NCBI GenBank assembly: GCA_905234075.1
Contig: CAJOGI010000001.1
Location: 271,664-335,663 of the forward strand
DNA length: 64,000 nt
Source of the DNA: an uncultured Synergistales bacterium
GTDB taxonomy: Bacteria > Synergistota > Synergistia > Synergistales > Aminobacteriaceae
Direction: 5' to 3'
Part shown: positions 1-7,668 of the stretch, piece by piece
How positions within the stretch are numbered: the stretch's first letter is position 1
Layout of the letters: each line of letters begins with the position of its first letter
Position numbers and translations under genes: made by a program
Notes under the pieces: model-generated
What the model was told of the DNA's origin: nothing
Databases searched by the model: none
Seen by the model: only the letters and a program-made list of their open reading frames with translations

Positions 1-501
1 GCCGTATTTTTCACTTATTATCTTCGCGGCGTTGGGCATATCGTCTTGATTATCAATTTTAATGCCCGATAGAATTTCAGCTTCGGGAATATTCGGCGTA
101 ACAACGAGAGCAAGCGGCAAAAGTTCTTCCGTTAAAGTTGCTACGGCATTTTCATTTATTAATCTCGCTCCGCTCGTCGATACCATGACGGGATCAACGA
201 CAATATTTTTAGCTTTGTAAAATTTCAGAGCGTCGGCAATAATTTTTATAAGCTCCGAACTTGAGACCATGCCGATTTTCACAGCGTCCGGAAAAATATC
301 AGTAAATACCGCGTCAAGCTGGGCTTTCAAAAATTCCGGCGATGATTCCAAAATTCCTGTAACGCCCGTAGTATTTTGCGCCGTCAGAGCCGTTACCGCG
401 CTCATTGCATAAACGCCGTTCATCGTCATTGTTTTTATGTCGGCCTGAATACCTGCGCCGCCCGATGAATCGCTTCCTGCGATTGTTAAAGCTGTTTTCA
501 T
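1..501 (-). CDS. thiD: Hydroxymethylpyrimidine/phosphomethylpyrimidine kinase, C-terminus beyond the window edge
   Basis: ThiD phosphorylates HMP and then HMP-P to give HMP-PP, the pyrimidine half of thiamine, in the cytoplasm. The visible 167 residues begin with the ribokinase-fold signature ALTIAGSDSSGGAGIQAD at residues 4-21, followed by MNGVYAMSAVTALTAQNT and VVDPVMVSTSG, all typical of ThiD. The ATG at 501-499 is preceded by GGAGGAG, which lies inside the last codons of the upstream phosphatase gene, so the two genes are translationally close (4 bp apart). The frame is open to base 1, so the C-terminal third is missing only because the window ends. It is the last visible gene of the thiM-thiE-HAD-phosphatase-thiD cluster, which probably responds to the TPP riboswitch upstream of thiM. 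Identification is secure. Confidence 0.95.
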   Translation of the reverse strand, partial: MKTALTIAGSDSSGGAGIQADIKTMTMNGVYAMSAVTALTAQNTTGVTGILESSPEFLKAQLDAVFTDIFPDAVKIGMVSSSELIKIIADALKFYKAKNIVVDPVMVSTSGARLINENAVATLTEELLPLALVVTPNIPEAEILSGIKIDNQDDMPNAAKIISEKYG

Positions 502-505
502 AAAT

Positions 506-1318
506 TTATTCTCCTCCAAGTTTTTTGCGGACCTTCTCAATATCTTCCGAAGCAACGCCGATTTTTAACAAATATTTTTCAGCGGCTAAATATAAATTTA
601 CGTCGTCAATATTTTTTACGCCAAGCATTGACGCAAGAAAAGAGCGTATCTCATGACTGACAATAAATTCATATTCTTTTGAGCCGGGCATGACGCTGAA
701 ATAATTATAAAAAGACAGCATAAAATCTTCAGCAATTTCTTCAGACGACGCACCCGTTACGGCCTCAATCACAGCACAGACAAGACCCGTTCTGTCCTTG
801 CCCAAGTTGCAGTGGATTAAATACGGCGGTTCGTTGTCAGCGATAAATTTTACGGCTCGTGCGAGTTTATTCTGAAAATCTTTAGACATAAATTTTAAGT
901 CAAAATTTAACGCTATTGCTTTTTGCGTGCTGTAGTAAGTCTGCGAAAAATTTTTGTAGCCTGTCATTTTTTTATAATCATCTACGAGATTTACAAAAGT
1001 TTTTATTTTTGCCAAGCGCGAAAGGTTATCAGCCGTTAAATGTCTATTGCCCCAGTCGTTTATTGGCGATGACGAACGATACAAAATTCCTCTGCCGATT
1101 CCTGTCGTGCTGACCTCGCGGAAATTTGCAAAGCCTTCGTCGCTGAGATTTTTATAGTAGGCTCTGTCCTTGCTGAAACGTTGTTTTAACTCGCGGTAAA
1201 GATTTTTTGCCGAAGTTATTCCGCTCTTCTTCTCATTTTTTTCAGCAGAATAAACCGGCGCGGCACTAACGCTAAAAAATAAAAATAAAATTATTAATAC
1301 GGCAAAAATTTTTTTCAT
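506..1318 (-). CDS. Secreted tyrosine/dual-specificity protein phosphatase family protein
   Basis: 270 aa. A signal peptide (Lys-Lys followed by a run of Ile/Leu/Phe/Val to about residue 25, with cleavage near VYSAEK) directs it out of the cytoplasm. The catalytic P-loop HCNLGKDRTG (Cys near residue 169) fits CX5R phosphatases of the bacterial tyrosine phosphatase family (Y_phosphatase3, PF13350 type), which may act on phosphotyrosine or phosphoinositides. The LYRSSSPI segment near residue 80 is also typical of that family. The gene lies inside the thiamine cluster: HAD gene 15 bp upstream, thiD 4 bp downstream. A periplasmic thiamine-phosphate phosphatase role could explain that position, but no sequence feature shows it. 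Substrate unknown; family assignment firm. Confidence 0.85.
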   Translation of the reverse strand: MKKIFAVLIILFLFFSVSAAPVYSAEKNEKKSGITSAKNLYRELKQRFSKDRAYYKNLSDEGFANFREVSTTGIGRGILYRSSSPINDWGNRHLTADNLSRLAKIKTFVNLVDDYKKMTGYKNFSQTYYSTQKAIALNFDLKFMSKDFQNKLARAVKFIADNEPPYLIHCNLGKDRTGLVCAVIEAVTGASSEEIAEDFMLSFYNYFSVMPGSKEYEFIVSHEIRSFLASMLGVKNIDDVNLYLAAEKYLLKIGVASEDIEKVRKKLGGE

Positions 1319-1333
1319 GCTTCAAAAATCCTT

Positions 1334-1963
1334 TTAACAAAAGTCCGTGTAAAAATCCGCGACTTCAATAATTCTTTCGCGGTCGTTAATATTAGAATCA
1401 TCTTCAACGCCGAACGTGATAAAGCCTGCAGCCTTCGCCGTCTCAAGAGCGAATAAGCTGTCTTCAAAGACGGCAATGTTATACGGCTCAAGACCGAAAA
1501 ATTTTGCGCACTCGAGATAAATTTTCGGCTCATGCTTGTTAGTTTCAAGTTCCGAGCATGTGAAAACAGCGTTGAAATATCCTGCGATGCCGTTGCGTTC
1601 GAGAGCAGCATTTAATAAAGTTCTGTCGCCCGACGTGGCAATGACCATCGGGATATTTTTTTCAAGCATTGACTGAAGAAAATTTTTTATGCCTGCCTTC
1701 AAGCCAACCTCGTCAATATAAAAATCCTGAATAATCCGCACGATGCCTTCCCGGATTTCCGGCAAAGTCTGCTCAAGCGCGTATCTTTCTTTGAGATACA
1801 CACAGCCCTGCTCAAGACTCAAAGGATAAAGAATTTCGGCTAAATTTCTTTCCGGCTCAACGTCAATGCTCCGCAGGTATCTTCCGCCAAGCTCGTGCCA
1901 AATATACATCGAGTCTAAAATTGTCCCGTCAGCGTCAAAAATAATTGCTAATAAATTGTTCAA
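1334..1963 (-). CDS. HAD-superfamily phosphatase (beta-phosphoglucomutase-like subfamily)
   Basis: 209 aa, the usual length for subfamily I HAD hydrolases with a helical cap. Motif I is FDADGT with catalytic Asp10 and Asp12. Motif II is VIATSGDR, the motif III lysine lies in NKHEPKIYL, and motif IV is VFEDSLFALETAKAAG. It starts 3 bp after the thiE stop, so the two are almost certainly cotranscribed and perhaps coupled. Relatives dephosphorylate sugar phosphates or nucleotides. Its place between thiE and thiD makes a role in thiamine or HMP phosphate turnover possible, but this is inference from position only. Confidence 0.85.
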   Translation of the reverse strand: MNNLLAIIFDADGTILDSMYIWHELGGRYLRSIDVEPERNLAEILYPLSLEQGCVYLKERYALEQTLPEIREGIVRIIQDFYIDEVGLKAGIKNFLQSMLEKNIPMVIATSGDRTLLNAALERNGIAGYFNAVFTCSELETNKHEPKIYLECAKFFGLEPYNIAVFEDSLFALETAKAAGFITFGVEDDSNINDRERIIEVADFYTDFC

Positions 1964-1966
1964 TTT

Positions 1967-2605
1967 TTATTGCCCCAAGTCTCCAGATAAGTTTCTTAAT
2001 TCACGCGCTGATTTTTCTATATCGTCAGCGGCGAATATTGCGCTTATTATAGCGACTCCGGCAATACCTGTCCCTGCGAGTTGATTAATATTTTTCGCGT
2101 TTATTCCGCCGATAGCGACAACGGGAATTTTTACAGCCTCACAGATTTTTTTCAGTGTCTCGTGAGAAACGTCAGCCGCGTCAAGTTTAGAGTTAGTGTG
2201 AAAGACCGCGCCTGCCCCTAAATAATCCGCGCCCTTGCTCTCGGCTAAGACTGCCTGCTCAGGAGTTTGAACGGAAACGCCCAAAATTTTTTCACAGCCT
2301 ATTAAATTTCTTACGTTCCCGGCTTCCATGTCGTCTTGGCCCACGTGAACTCCGTCAGCGTCAATTTCGTGCGCTAATTCAACATCGTCATTAATGATAA
2401 AAGGCACGCTGTATTTTTTGCAGAGCTGTTGAATTTCTAGGGCTTCGGCCTTAAATTCTTCGTGAGTCAAATTTTTTTCGCGCAGTTGAATTAACGTCGC
2501 ACCGCCCCGAATAGCTTTCTCAACGTCTCCGTATAATTTTCTTCCGTTCAGCCAAGTTCTATCAGTTACGGCGTAAAGAATTAAATCTTTTTTATTTAAT
2601 CTCAT
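1967..2605 (-). CDS. thiE: Thiamine-phosphate synthase
   Basis: ThiE joins HMP-PP to hydroxyethylthiazole phosphate, giving thiamine phosphate. 212 aa, normal length for the TIM-barrel enzyme. Diagnostic segments: LYAVTDRTWL at the N-terminus, GGATLIQLREKN (pyrophosphate/Arg-Glu motif), INDDVELAHEIDADGVHVGQ, LGVSVQTPEQA, YLGAGAVFHTNSK and VAIGGINAKN. The ATG at 2605 has a GGAGG about 9 nt upstream that is part of the heptamer repeat filling the thiM-thiE gap, so the repeat supplies the ribosome-binding site. Second gene of the TPP-riboswitch operon. Confidence 0.95.
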   Translation of the reverse strand: MRLNKKDLILYAVTDRTWLNGRKLYGDVEKAIRGGATLIQLREKNLTHEEFKAEALEIQQLCKKYSVPFIINDDVELAHEIDADGVHVGQDDMEAGNVRNLIGCEKILGVSVQTPEQAVLAESKGADYLGAGAVFHTNSKLDAADVSHETLKKICEAVKIPVVAIGGINAKNINQLAGTGIAGVAIISAIFAADDIEKSARELRNLSGDLGQ

Positions 2606-2638
2606 AACTTCCTACCTCCTGCCTCCTAATTCCTACCT
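2606..2638 (-). repeat. Heptamer repeat array (TTAGGAG type) between thiM and thiE
   Basis: Read on the minus strand, this gap consists of 7-nt units of the form GTAGGAA, TTAGGAG, GCAGGAG and GTAGGAA. The array starts at the thiM stop and runs to the thiE start codon. It provides the thiE Shine-Dalgarno. The same unit family recurs at many gene boundaries in this window. Confidence 0.8.
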
Positions 2639-3454
2639 GACTTCATATTTCGCGCCCTCGTCAAGAATTTTGCCGCTCATGTTATAAACCGTGTCAATGA
2701 TTTTGTTTCTGTACGTTGAATTTCCTTCGCCGCTTTGCAAATTTTTGAAAGCAATCTCGCCCGCAAGCCCCATTAAACAAACCGCCGAAGCCGAAGCCTC
2801 TAATTTATTTTCGGGATTTGCTGCAATAAACGCCGTCATAATTCCTGAAAGCTGACAGCCCGTGCCCGTAATGCGTCCCATTTCGGGCCGTCCGTTGCGG
2901 ATCACAAAGCATTTTTCAGCGTCAGCAACTAAATCTACCGCGCCCGTTAAAGCAATTATAGAGCCGGAATTTTTTGCAAAGCCTTTAACAAAATCAATCA
3001 TGAAAGAAAGATTTTCATCGCTCACCGCGTCGGCCTTGTCAGCGTCAACCCCGTGAGTAGTTCCTGAGCCAAGCACAAGAGTTTTAATCTCTGAAGCATT
3101 GCCGCGAATGACATCAAATTTTATTTCTTTCATCAAGTTTACGGCCGTGTCAGTCCGTAATTTGCTCGCGCCTGCTCCGACCGGGTCAAGCAAAAGAAAG
3201 TGGCCAAGCTCACGGGCTTTTTTTCCGGCTTTGAACATGCTTTCAATCGTTCGTGAATTAAGGGTGCCGATATTAATATTCAGGCCGTTGCAAATTGCCG
3301 TAATCTCTACAGCGTCGTCGGGCTCGTCCGCCATTATCGGGCTCGCTCCGCAGGCCAAAAGGACGTTAGCGACATCGTTGACTGTAACATAATTTGTGAT
3401 GTTGTGAATTAAAGGTGATTTTTTTCGGACGTTCTCAAGATATTTTCCTAACAA
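2633..3454 (-). CDS. thiM: Hydroxyethylthiazole kinase
   Basis: ThiM phosphorylates 4-methyl-5-(2-hydroxyethyl)thiazole for thiamine salvage. 273 aa, the family length. Recognisable segments: SPLIHNITNYVTVNDVANVL, CGASPIMADEPDD, the INIGTLN strand, LLLDPVGAGAS, DVIRGNASEI and the anion-hole motif ITGTGCQLSG. The start is TTG at 3454, with GGAGG 9 nt upstream and no better ATG nearby. First gene after the TPP riboswitch and the likely switch-controlled start. ThiM, ThiE and ThiD form a complete salvage set; thiC and thiG are not seen here. Confidence 0.95.
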   Translation of the reverse strand: MLGKYLENVRKKSPLIHNITNYVTVNDVANVLLACGASPIMADEPDDAVEITAICNGLNINIGTLNSRTIESMFKAGKKARELGHFLLLDPVGAGASKLRTDTAVNLMKEIKFDVIRGNASEIKTLVLGSGTTHGVDADKADAVSDENLSFMIDFVKGFAKNSGSIIALTGAVDLVADAEKCFVIRNGRPEMGRITGTGCQLSGIMTAFIAANPENKLEASASAVCLMGLAGEIAFKNLQSGEGNSTYRNKIIDTVYNMSGKILDEGAKYEVR

Positions 3455-3519
3455 AATAAATTTCCTCCAGACTTCTAAAATTTTTCATGCGGCTGTAAAA
3501 ATTTAGACTGAAGGCGAAA

Positions 3520-3612
3520 ATATTTTGACTTCCTACGCCGGCATTGCCCGGATCAGGTTATGATGGTCGGAATTTAATTCCCTCTCAGCCTGTTTAACAA
3601 GCTCCCATGAAT
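3520..3612 (-). promoter_or_regulatory. TPP riboswitch (thi box) controlling thiM
   Basis: On the minus strand the leader carries the conserved thi-box elements in order: GGCTGAGAGGGAA, then GACCATCATAACCTGATC, then CGGGCAATGCCGGCGTAGG. These are the pyrimidine-binding (CUGAGA) and pyrophosphate-binding (ACCUGAUC, GGCGUAGG) cores of the TPP aptamer. The aptamer ends about 65 nt before the thiM TTG start. I see no clear intrinsic terminator between aptamer and start, so control by Shine-Dalgarno occlusion is more likely than attenuation, but that is inference. Confidence 0.95.
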
Positions 3613-3644
3613 TTTTTTTATTATATTACAAAATTTGAGGCTTC

Positions 3645-3757
3645 GTGAAAAAATTTCGTGATTCTATTTTTTTAATCGGCTCTGTAAATTTTTGACGGCA
3701 CTAAAAATTTTAAGACTTCTTGTAGGTGTAAAAGTAGTTGCAAAAAATTTTCTCTCT
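3645..3757 (-). repeat. Dispersed intergenic repeat, copy A
   Basis: About 110 bp of AT-rich sequence whose minus strand matches 27545-27657 on the plus strand. The core GCAACTACTTTTACACCTAC is identical. Further matching blocks are CAAAAATT.ACA.AGCCG and AAAAAATAGAATCAC, separated by small indels. It occupies the middle of the 423-bp thiM/threonine-aldolase intergenic region. Apart from this and the riboswitch I see no gene in that gap. Function unknown. Confidence 0.7.
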
Positions 3758-3877
3758 CAAAAAATTTTTTTTGAATGGATTAAAAATATTTTATCATGAA
3801 TTTTTCATTACTCGTAAAATTTCGTGTAATATAATTACCTTCAAAAAAATTAAAAACGAATGGAGCTGAAAAAATAA

Positions 3878-4924
3878 TTGCAGAAAATAAAATTTGAAAC
3901 TGACTATCAGGAAGGCGCACACCCGAAAATTCTTGAGCGTCTCTTTAATACTAATCTCGAACAGACTTCGGGCTACGGCGTTGACGTTCACAACGAACGC
4001 GCAAGAGAATTAATCCGCAGGACAATAAATAAACCGTACGCGGAAATTTTTTTTGCTGTCGGCGGAACGCAGTCGAACACAATCGTAATAAAATCTATCT
4101 TAGATCCTTGCGAGGGCGTTATCGCTACTTCGTCAGGGCATATTAACGTTCACGAGTCCGGCGCAATCGAGGCAACAGGGCATAAAGTTTTGACTCTTCC
4201 TCATCATAACGGCCTGCTTGATGCGGAGGACTTGAAAAAATATCTCGAAGCCTTTTATGCTAATCCGACCTACGAGCACACTGTGCAGCCCGGCATGGTT
4301 TACGTTTCTAACTCATCAGAATACGGGACGGTCTATACGAAAAATATTCTAAAAAATATTAAAGCCGTCTGCGAAGAATATAACCTGCCGTTATTCGTTG
4401 ACGGTGCGAGGCTTGGAACTGCTTTAACTTCTGAAGCGTCTGACATGGACATTAAAGACCTTGCTGATTTATGCGATGTGTTTTATATCGGCGGGACTAA
4501 GAACGGCGCGTTATTCGGTGAAGCAATAGTATTCACTGCGCCGGAAAAATTTAAGCTGAAAAATATGAGGACGCTCATAAAACAACAGGGCGGACTCTTG
4601 GCAAAAGGACGTTTGCTTGGCCTTCAATTTGAAGTATTATTTGAGAACGGTTTATATTTTGAAAATGCCCGCCACGCGAATAAGCAGGCAATGAAAATTA
4701 AAAAGGCTTTCACAGATTCAAAAATTCCATTTTTATTTGAGTCATTTACTAATCAGCAGTTCCCGATTTTGACGGCTGAGCAGAATAAAAAATTAAGCGC
4801 GGAATTTGATTACGAATTATGGGAGCCGCTTGAAGATAATAAAATGGCCGTGAGGTTTTGCACAAGCTGGGCAACAAGTGATGAGAACGTCGAAAAATTA
4901 ATAAATGCAATAAAAAATTTATAA
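3878..4924 (+). CDS. Low-specificity L-threonine aldolase family protein (PLP)
   Basis: 348 aa PLP fold-type I enzyme that cleaves L-threonine/allo-threonine to glycine and acetaldehyde. Visible landmarks: YQEGAHPKILERL near the N-terminus, VGGTQSN (cofactor phosphate-binding region), HINVHESGAIEATGHKV, LFVDGARLGTAL (PLP-pyridine Asp) and the Schiff-base lysine in IGGTKNG (about K207). The start is TTG at 3878 behind a GGAG about 12 nt upstream; there is no in-frame ATG nearby. valS follows after 14 bp, so the two are probably cotranscribed. Some relatives act on other beta-hydroxy amino acids. Confidence 0.9.
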   Translation: MQKIKFETDYQEGAHPKILERLFNTNLEQTSGYGVDVHNERARELIRRTINKPYAEIFFAVGGTQSNTIVIKSILDPCEGVIATSSGHINVHESGAIEATGHKVLTLPHHNGLLDAEDLKKYLEAFYANPTYEHTVQPGMVYVSNSSEYGTVYTKNILKNIKAVCEEYNLPLFVDGARLGTALTSEASDMDIKDLADLCDVFYIGGTKNGALFGEAIVFTAPEKFKLKNMRTLIKQQGGLLAKGRLLGLQFEVLFENGLYFENARHANKQAMKIKKAFTDSKIPFLFESFTNQQFPILTAEQNKKLSAEFDYELWEPLEDNKMAVRFCTSWATSDENVEKLINAIKNL

Positions 4925-4938
4925 AAAGGAATGACAAC

Positions 4939-7614
4939 ATGACTACGAAAATTCGCAACAGAAATCTTGAAAAAAATTATTCGCCCGATAATATTGAGCA
5001 GAAGTGGTACGCTAAGTGGCTTGAGAACGGTCTCTTCAATGCTGAAATTAATCCCGAAGCAAAAGCATTTTCAATCGTGATTCCTCCGCCGAACGTAACC
5101 GGCTCTCTTCACGTTGGACACGCATTCGATCACACGTTCCAAGATATTATGTGCCGGACAAAGCGCATGGAGGGCTACAGCGTCTTATGGCTGCCCGGTA
5201 CTGACCACGCAGGCATAGCAACTCAGAACGTTGTCGAAAAAGATTTAGCGAAAAAAGGAATTTCACGCTACGACTTAGGCCGCGAAAAATTTGTTGAAAA
5301 AGTTTGGGAATGGAAAAAAGTTTACGGCTCAAGGATTATCGAGCAGATGAAACGCTTGGGCAACTCCTGCGACTGGAGGCGCGAAAGATTTACTCTTGAT
5401 GAGGGACTTTCCAAAGCAGTCCGCGCTGATTTCGTGAAGTTATACAAAAAAGGCTTAATCTATCGCGGAAAATATATCGTCAACTGGTGCCCGCGATGTG
5501 CAACGGCAATTTCTGATTTAGAAGTCGAGTACGAAGAGACGCAGGGAAATTTTTATTACGTCAAATATCCCTTAGTTGAAAAGGATTGCGAAGAAGATTT
5601 TATTCTCGTTGCCACGACACGCCCCGAAACTATAATCGGCGACGTTGCTATTGCCGTTCACCCTCGTTCCGAAAAATATAAGCACTTAATCGGAAAGCAC
5701 GTGAAAGTTCCATTGACCGAGCGCGAAATACCAATTATTGAAGATAACATGGTTGACCCGGAATTTGGAACGGGCTGTGTAAAAATCACTCCTGCCCATG
5801 ATCCGAATGACTTTTTAGTCGGCTTAAATCATGACTTAGAACAAATACAAGTCATTGATGCTCAGGGCATAATGAACGAGAACGCCGGAAAATATAAAGG
5901 CATGACCATTGAGCAGGCGCGTGAAGAGTCAGTGAAAGATTTAGAATCGCTCGGCCTTTTATTAAAGACCGAAAAAATCACTCACTCTGTCGGCCACTGC
6001 CAACGCTGCGGAACAACAGTCGAGCCTTATTTGTCCGAGCAATGGTTCGTCAAGACAAAGCCGCTTGCTGAAAGAGGCGTGCAGGCTGTCAAGGACGGGC
6101 GCATTAAATGGGTGCCGGAGCAGTGGGAGAAAACTTATTTTAACTGGATGGAAAATATCCGCGACTGGTGCATCTCGCGTCAGTTATGGTGGGGGCACAG
6201 GATACCGGCTTGGATTTGCTCCGACTGCGGACACATAACAGTAGCCGAGACAGACCCGACGGAGTGCGAACACTGCCACAGCAAAAATATTGAGCAGGAA
6301 AGCGACGTGCTTGACACTTGGTTCAGCTCTGCCCTGTGGCCTTTCTCTACGATGGGCTGGCCCGATGATACGCCGGAATTAAAATATTTCTATCCGACTT
6401 CGTTAATGGTAACGGGCTTTGATATTATTTTCTTTTGGGTCGCAAGAATGATTATGATGGGCTTGGAGTTTATGGACGATGTACCCTTCAGGGACGTTTA
6501 TATTCACTCGTTAATCCGCGACGAACACGGCAAGAAAATGAGCAAGACAAAAGGCAACGTCATTGACCCGTTAGTAATGATTGAGAAATACGGCGCGGAC
6601 GCTTTGAGAATGACGTTAGCAGCTCTTTCAGTGCAGGGGCGCGACATTCTTTTATCGTCAACGAGAATCGAGACCTACAGATTTTTCATGAACAAGTTGT
6701 GGAACGCCTCACGCTTCGCCTTAATGAACCTTGATGACGAAGTTCACGAGATTGATATAAATCAGCTTCACATGCACGACAAATTTATATTAACTCGTAC
6801 TCAGGAAATGGCCTCTAAAGTCCGTGAGTTAATCGACAGCTACGACATAGGCACGGCGGCGCGGAGCCTCTATGATTTTGTGTGGGGCGATGTGTGCGAC
6901 TGGTATCTCGAAATGTCAAAGCCTGCGTTAAAAGGCGACGAGGGAGAAGAGAGACGCAAGACCACTGCCGGAGTTCTTGAAGAAGTTTTCAAAACTACGC
7001 TGCCTTTGCTGCACCCGTTCATTCCTTTTGTAACTGAAGAGCTATGGTCGGCTTTCGGGTACGGCGATGAATTTATAATGCGCTCAAAGTGGCCGGAAGC
7101 AAAGAAGGAATTTATTTTCGAGGGCGTTACTTCGGAGATGAAAATTTTGCAGGACGCTGTTAGAACTTTGAGAAATCTTCGCGCTGAAGCCCACGTAGCT
7201 CCGCAGCAGTGGCTTAACAAGGCAGTTATCCGCGTAAGCTCAAACTCGCAGGCCGCAAAAATTTTGAGAGCGTCATTAAATCAAATTTCAAATCTTTGCC
7301 GCATCCATGATGTAATTCTCGAAGAGCCTTCGGGCGAATGGAGTTACGGCGCGTCGCTTTCATCAGTAACGGGCGAAGCTGAAATTAAATTACCCGTCGG
7401 CGATGTTCTTGACGTTCCCAAAGAAATAACGAGGCTTGAGGGCGAAATAACTTCAATCGAAAAAGAAATTGCGAAGAGTCAGGCGAGGCTCGATAAAGCG
7501 GACTTTGTCTCACGCGCTCCGGCTGAAGTTGTCGAGAAGGAACGCGCAAAAGTCTCTGAAGGCCAAGCGCAGATTGAAAGATTGAAAGCAAATTTAGAAA
7601 GCCTGAAGCAATAA
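4939..7614 (+). CDS. valS: Valyl-tRNA synthetase
   Basis: 891 aa class I synthetase charging tRNA-Val. The HIGH-type motif is LHVGH (about residue 58) in PPPNVTGSLHVGHAF, and the KMSKS-type motif is KKMSKTKGN (about residue 532). The editing domain TTRPETIIGDVAIAVHP is present. A zinc-type cysteine cluster (CSDCGH, CEHCHSKN) lies before the second half of the Rossmann fold, and DTWFSSALWPFSTMGWP is characteristic of ValRS. The C-terminal coiled coil (about 820-890, Glu/Lys-rich) is complete. ATG at 4939 follows an AAAGGA. Confidence 0.97.
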   Translation: MTTKIRNRNLEKNYSPDNIEQKWYAKWLENGLFNAEINPEAKAFSIVIPPPNVTGSLHVGHAFDHTFQDIMCRTKRMEGYSVLWLPGTDHAGIATQNVVEKDLAKKGISRYDLGREKFVEKVWEWKKVYGSRIIEQMKRLGNSCDWRRERFTLDEGLSKAVRADFVKLYKKGLIYRGKYIVNWCPRCATAISDLEVEYEETQGNFYYVKYPLVEKDCEEDFILVATTRPETIIGDVAIAVHPRSEKYKHLIGKHVKVPLTEREIPIIEDNMVDPEFGTGCVKITPAHDPNDFLVGLNHDLEQIQVIDAQGIMNENAGKYKGMTIEQAREESVKDLESLGLLLKTEKITHSVGHCQRCGTTVEPYLSEQWFVKTKPLAERGVQAVKDGRIKWVPEQWEKTYFNWMENIRDWCISRQLWWGHRIPAWICSDCGHITVAETDPTECEHCHSKNIEQESDVLDTWFSSALWPFSTMGWPDDTPELKYFYPTSLMVTGFDIIFFWVARMIMMGLEFMDDVPFRDVYIHSLIRDEHGKKMSKTKGNVIDPLVMIEKYGADALRMTLAALSVQGRDILLSSTRIETYRFFMNKLWNASRFALMNLDDEVHEIDINQLHMHDKFILTRTQEMASKVRELIDSYDIGTAARSLYDFVWGDVCDWYLEMSKPALKGDEGEERRKTTAGVLEEVFKTTLPLLHPFIPFVTEELWSAFGYGDEFIMRSKWPEAKKEFIFEGVTSEMKILQDAVRTLRNLRAEAHVAPQQWLNKAVIRVSSNSQAAKILRASLNQISNLCRIHDVILEEPSGEWSYGASLSSVTGEAEIKLPVGDVLDVPKEITRLEGEITSIEKEIAKSQARLDKADFVSRAPAEVVEKERAKVSEGQAQIERLKANLESLKQ

Positions 7615-7616
7615 AA

Positions 7617-7667
7617 AATTAGGAGGCCTTCACCTCCTAACTCCTGCCTCCTAACTCCCACCTAAAA
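7617..7667. repeat. Heptamer repeats forming a hairpin between valS and flgL
   Basis: TTAGGAGG and CCTCCTAA units face each other around CCTTCA, giving a perfect 8-bp stem. More CTCCTGC and CTCCTAA units follow up to the flgL stop. As the two genes converge here, the hairpin could help end both transcripts, although there is no long T tract. Same repeat family as at other gene ends in the window. Confidence 0.7.
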
Positions 7668-7668
7668 T

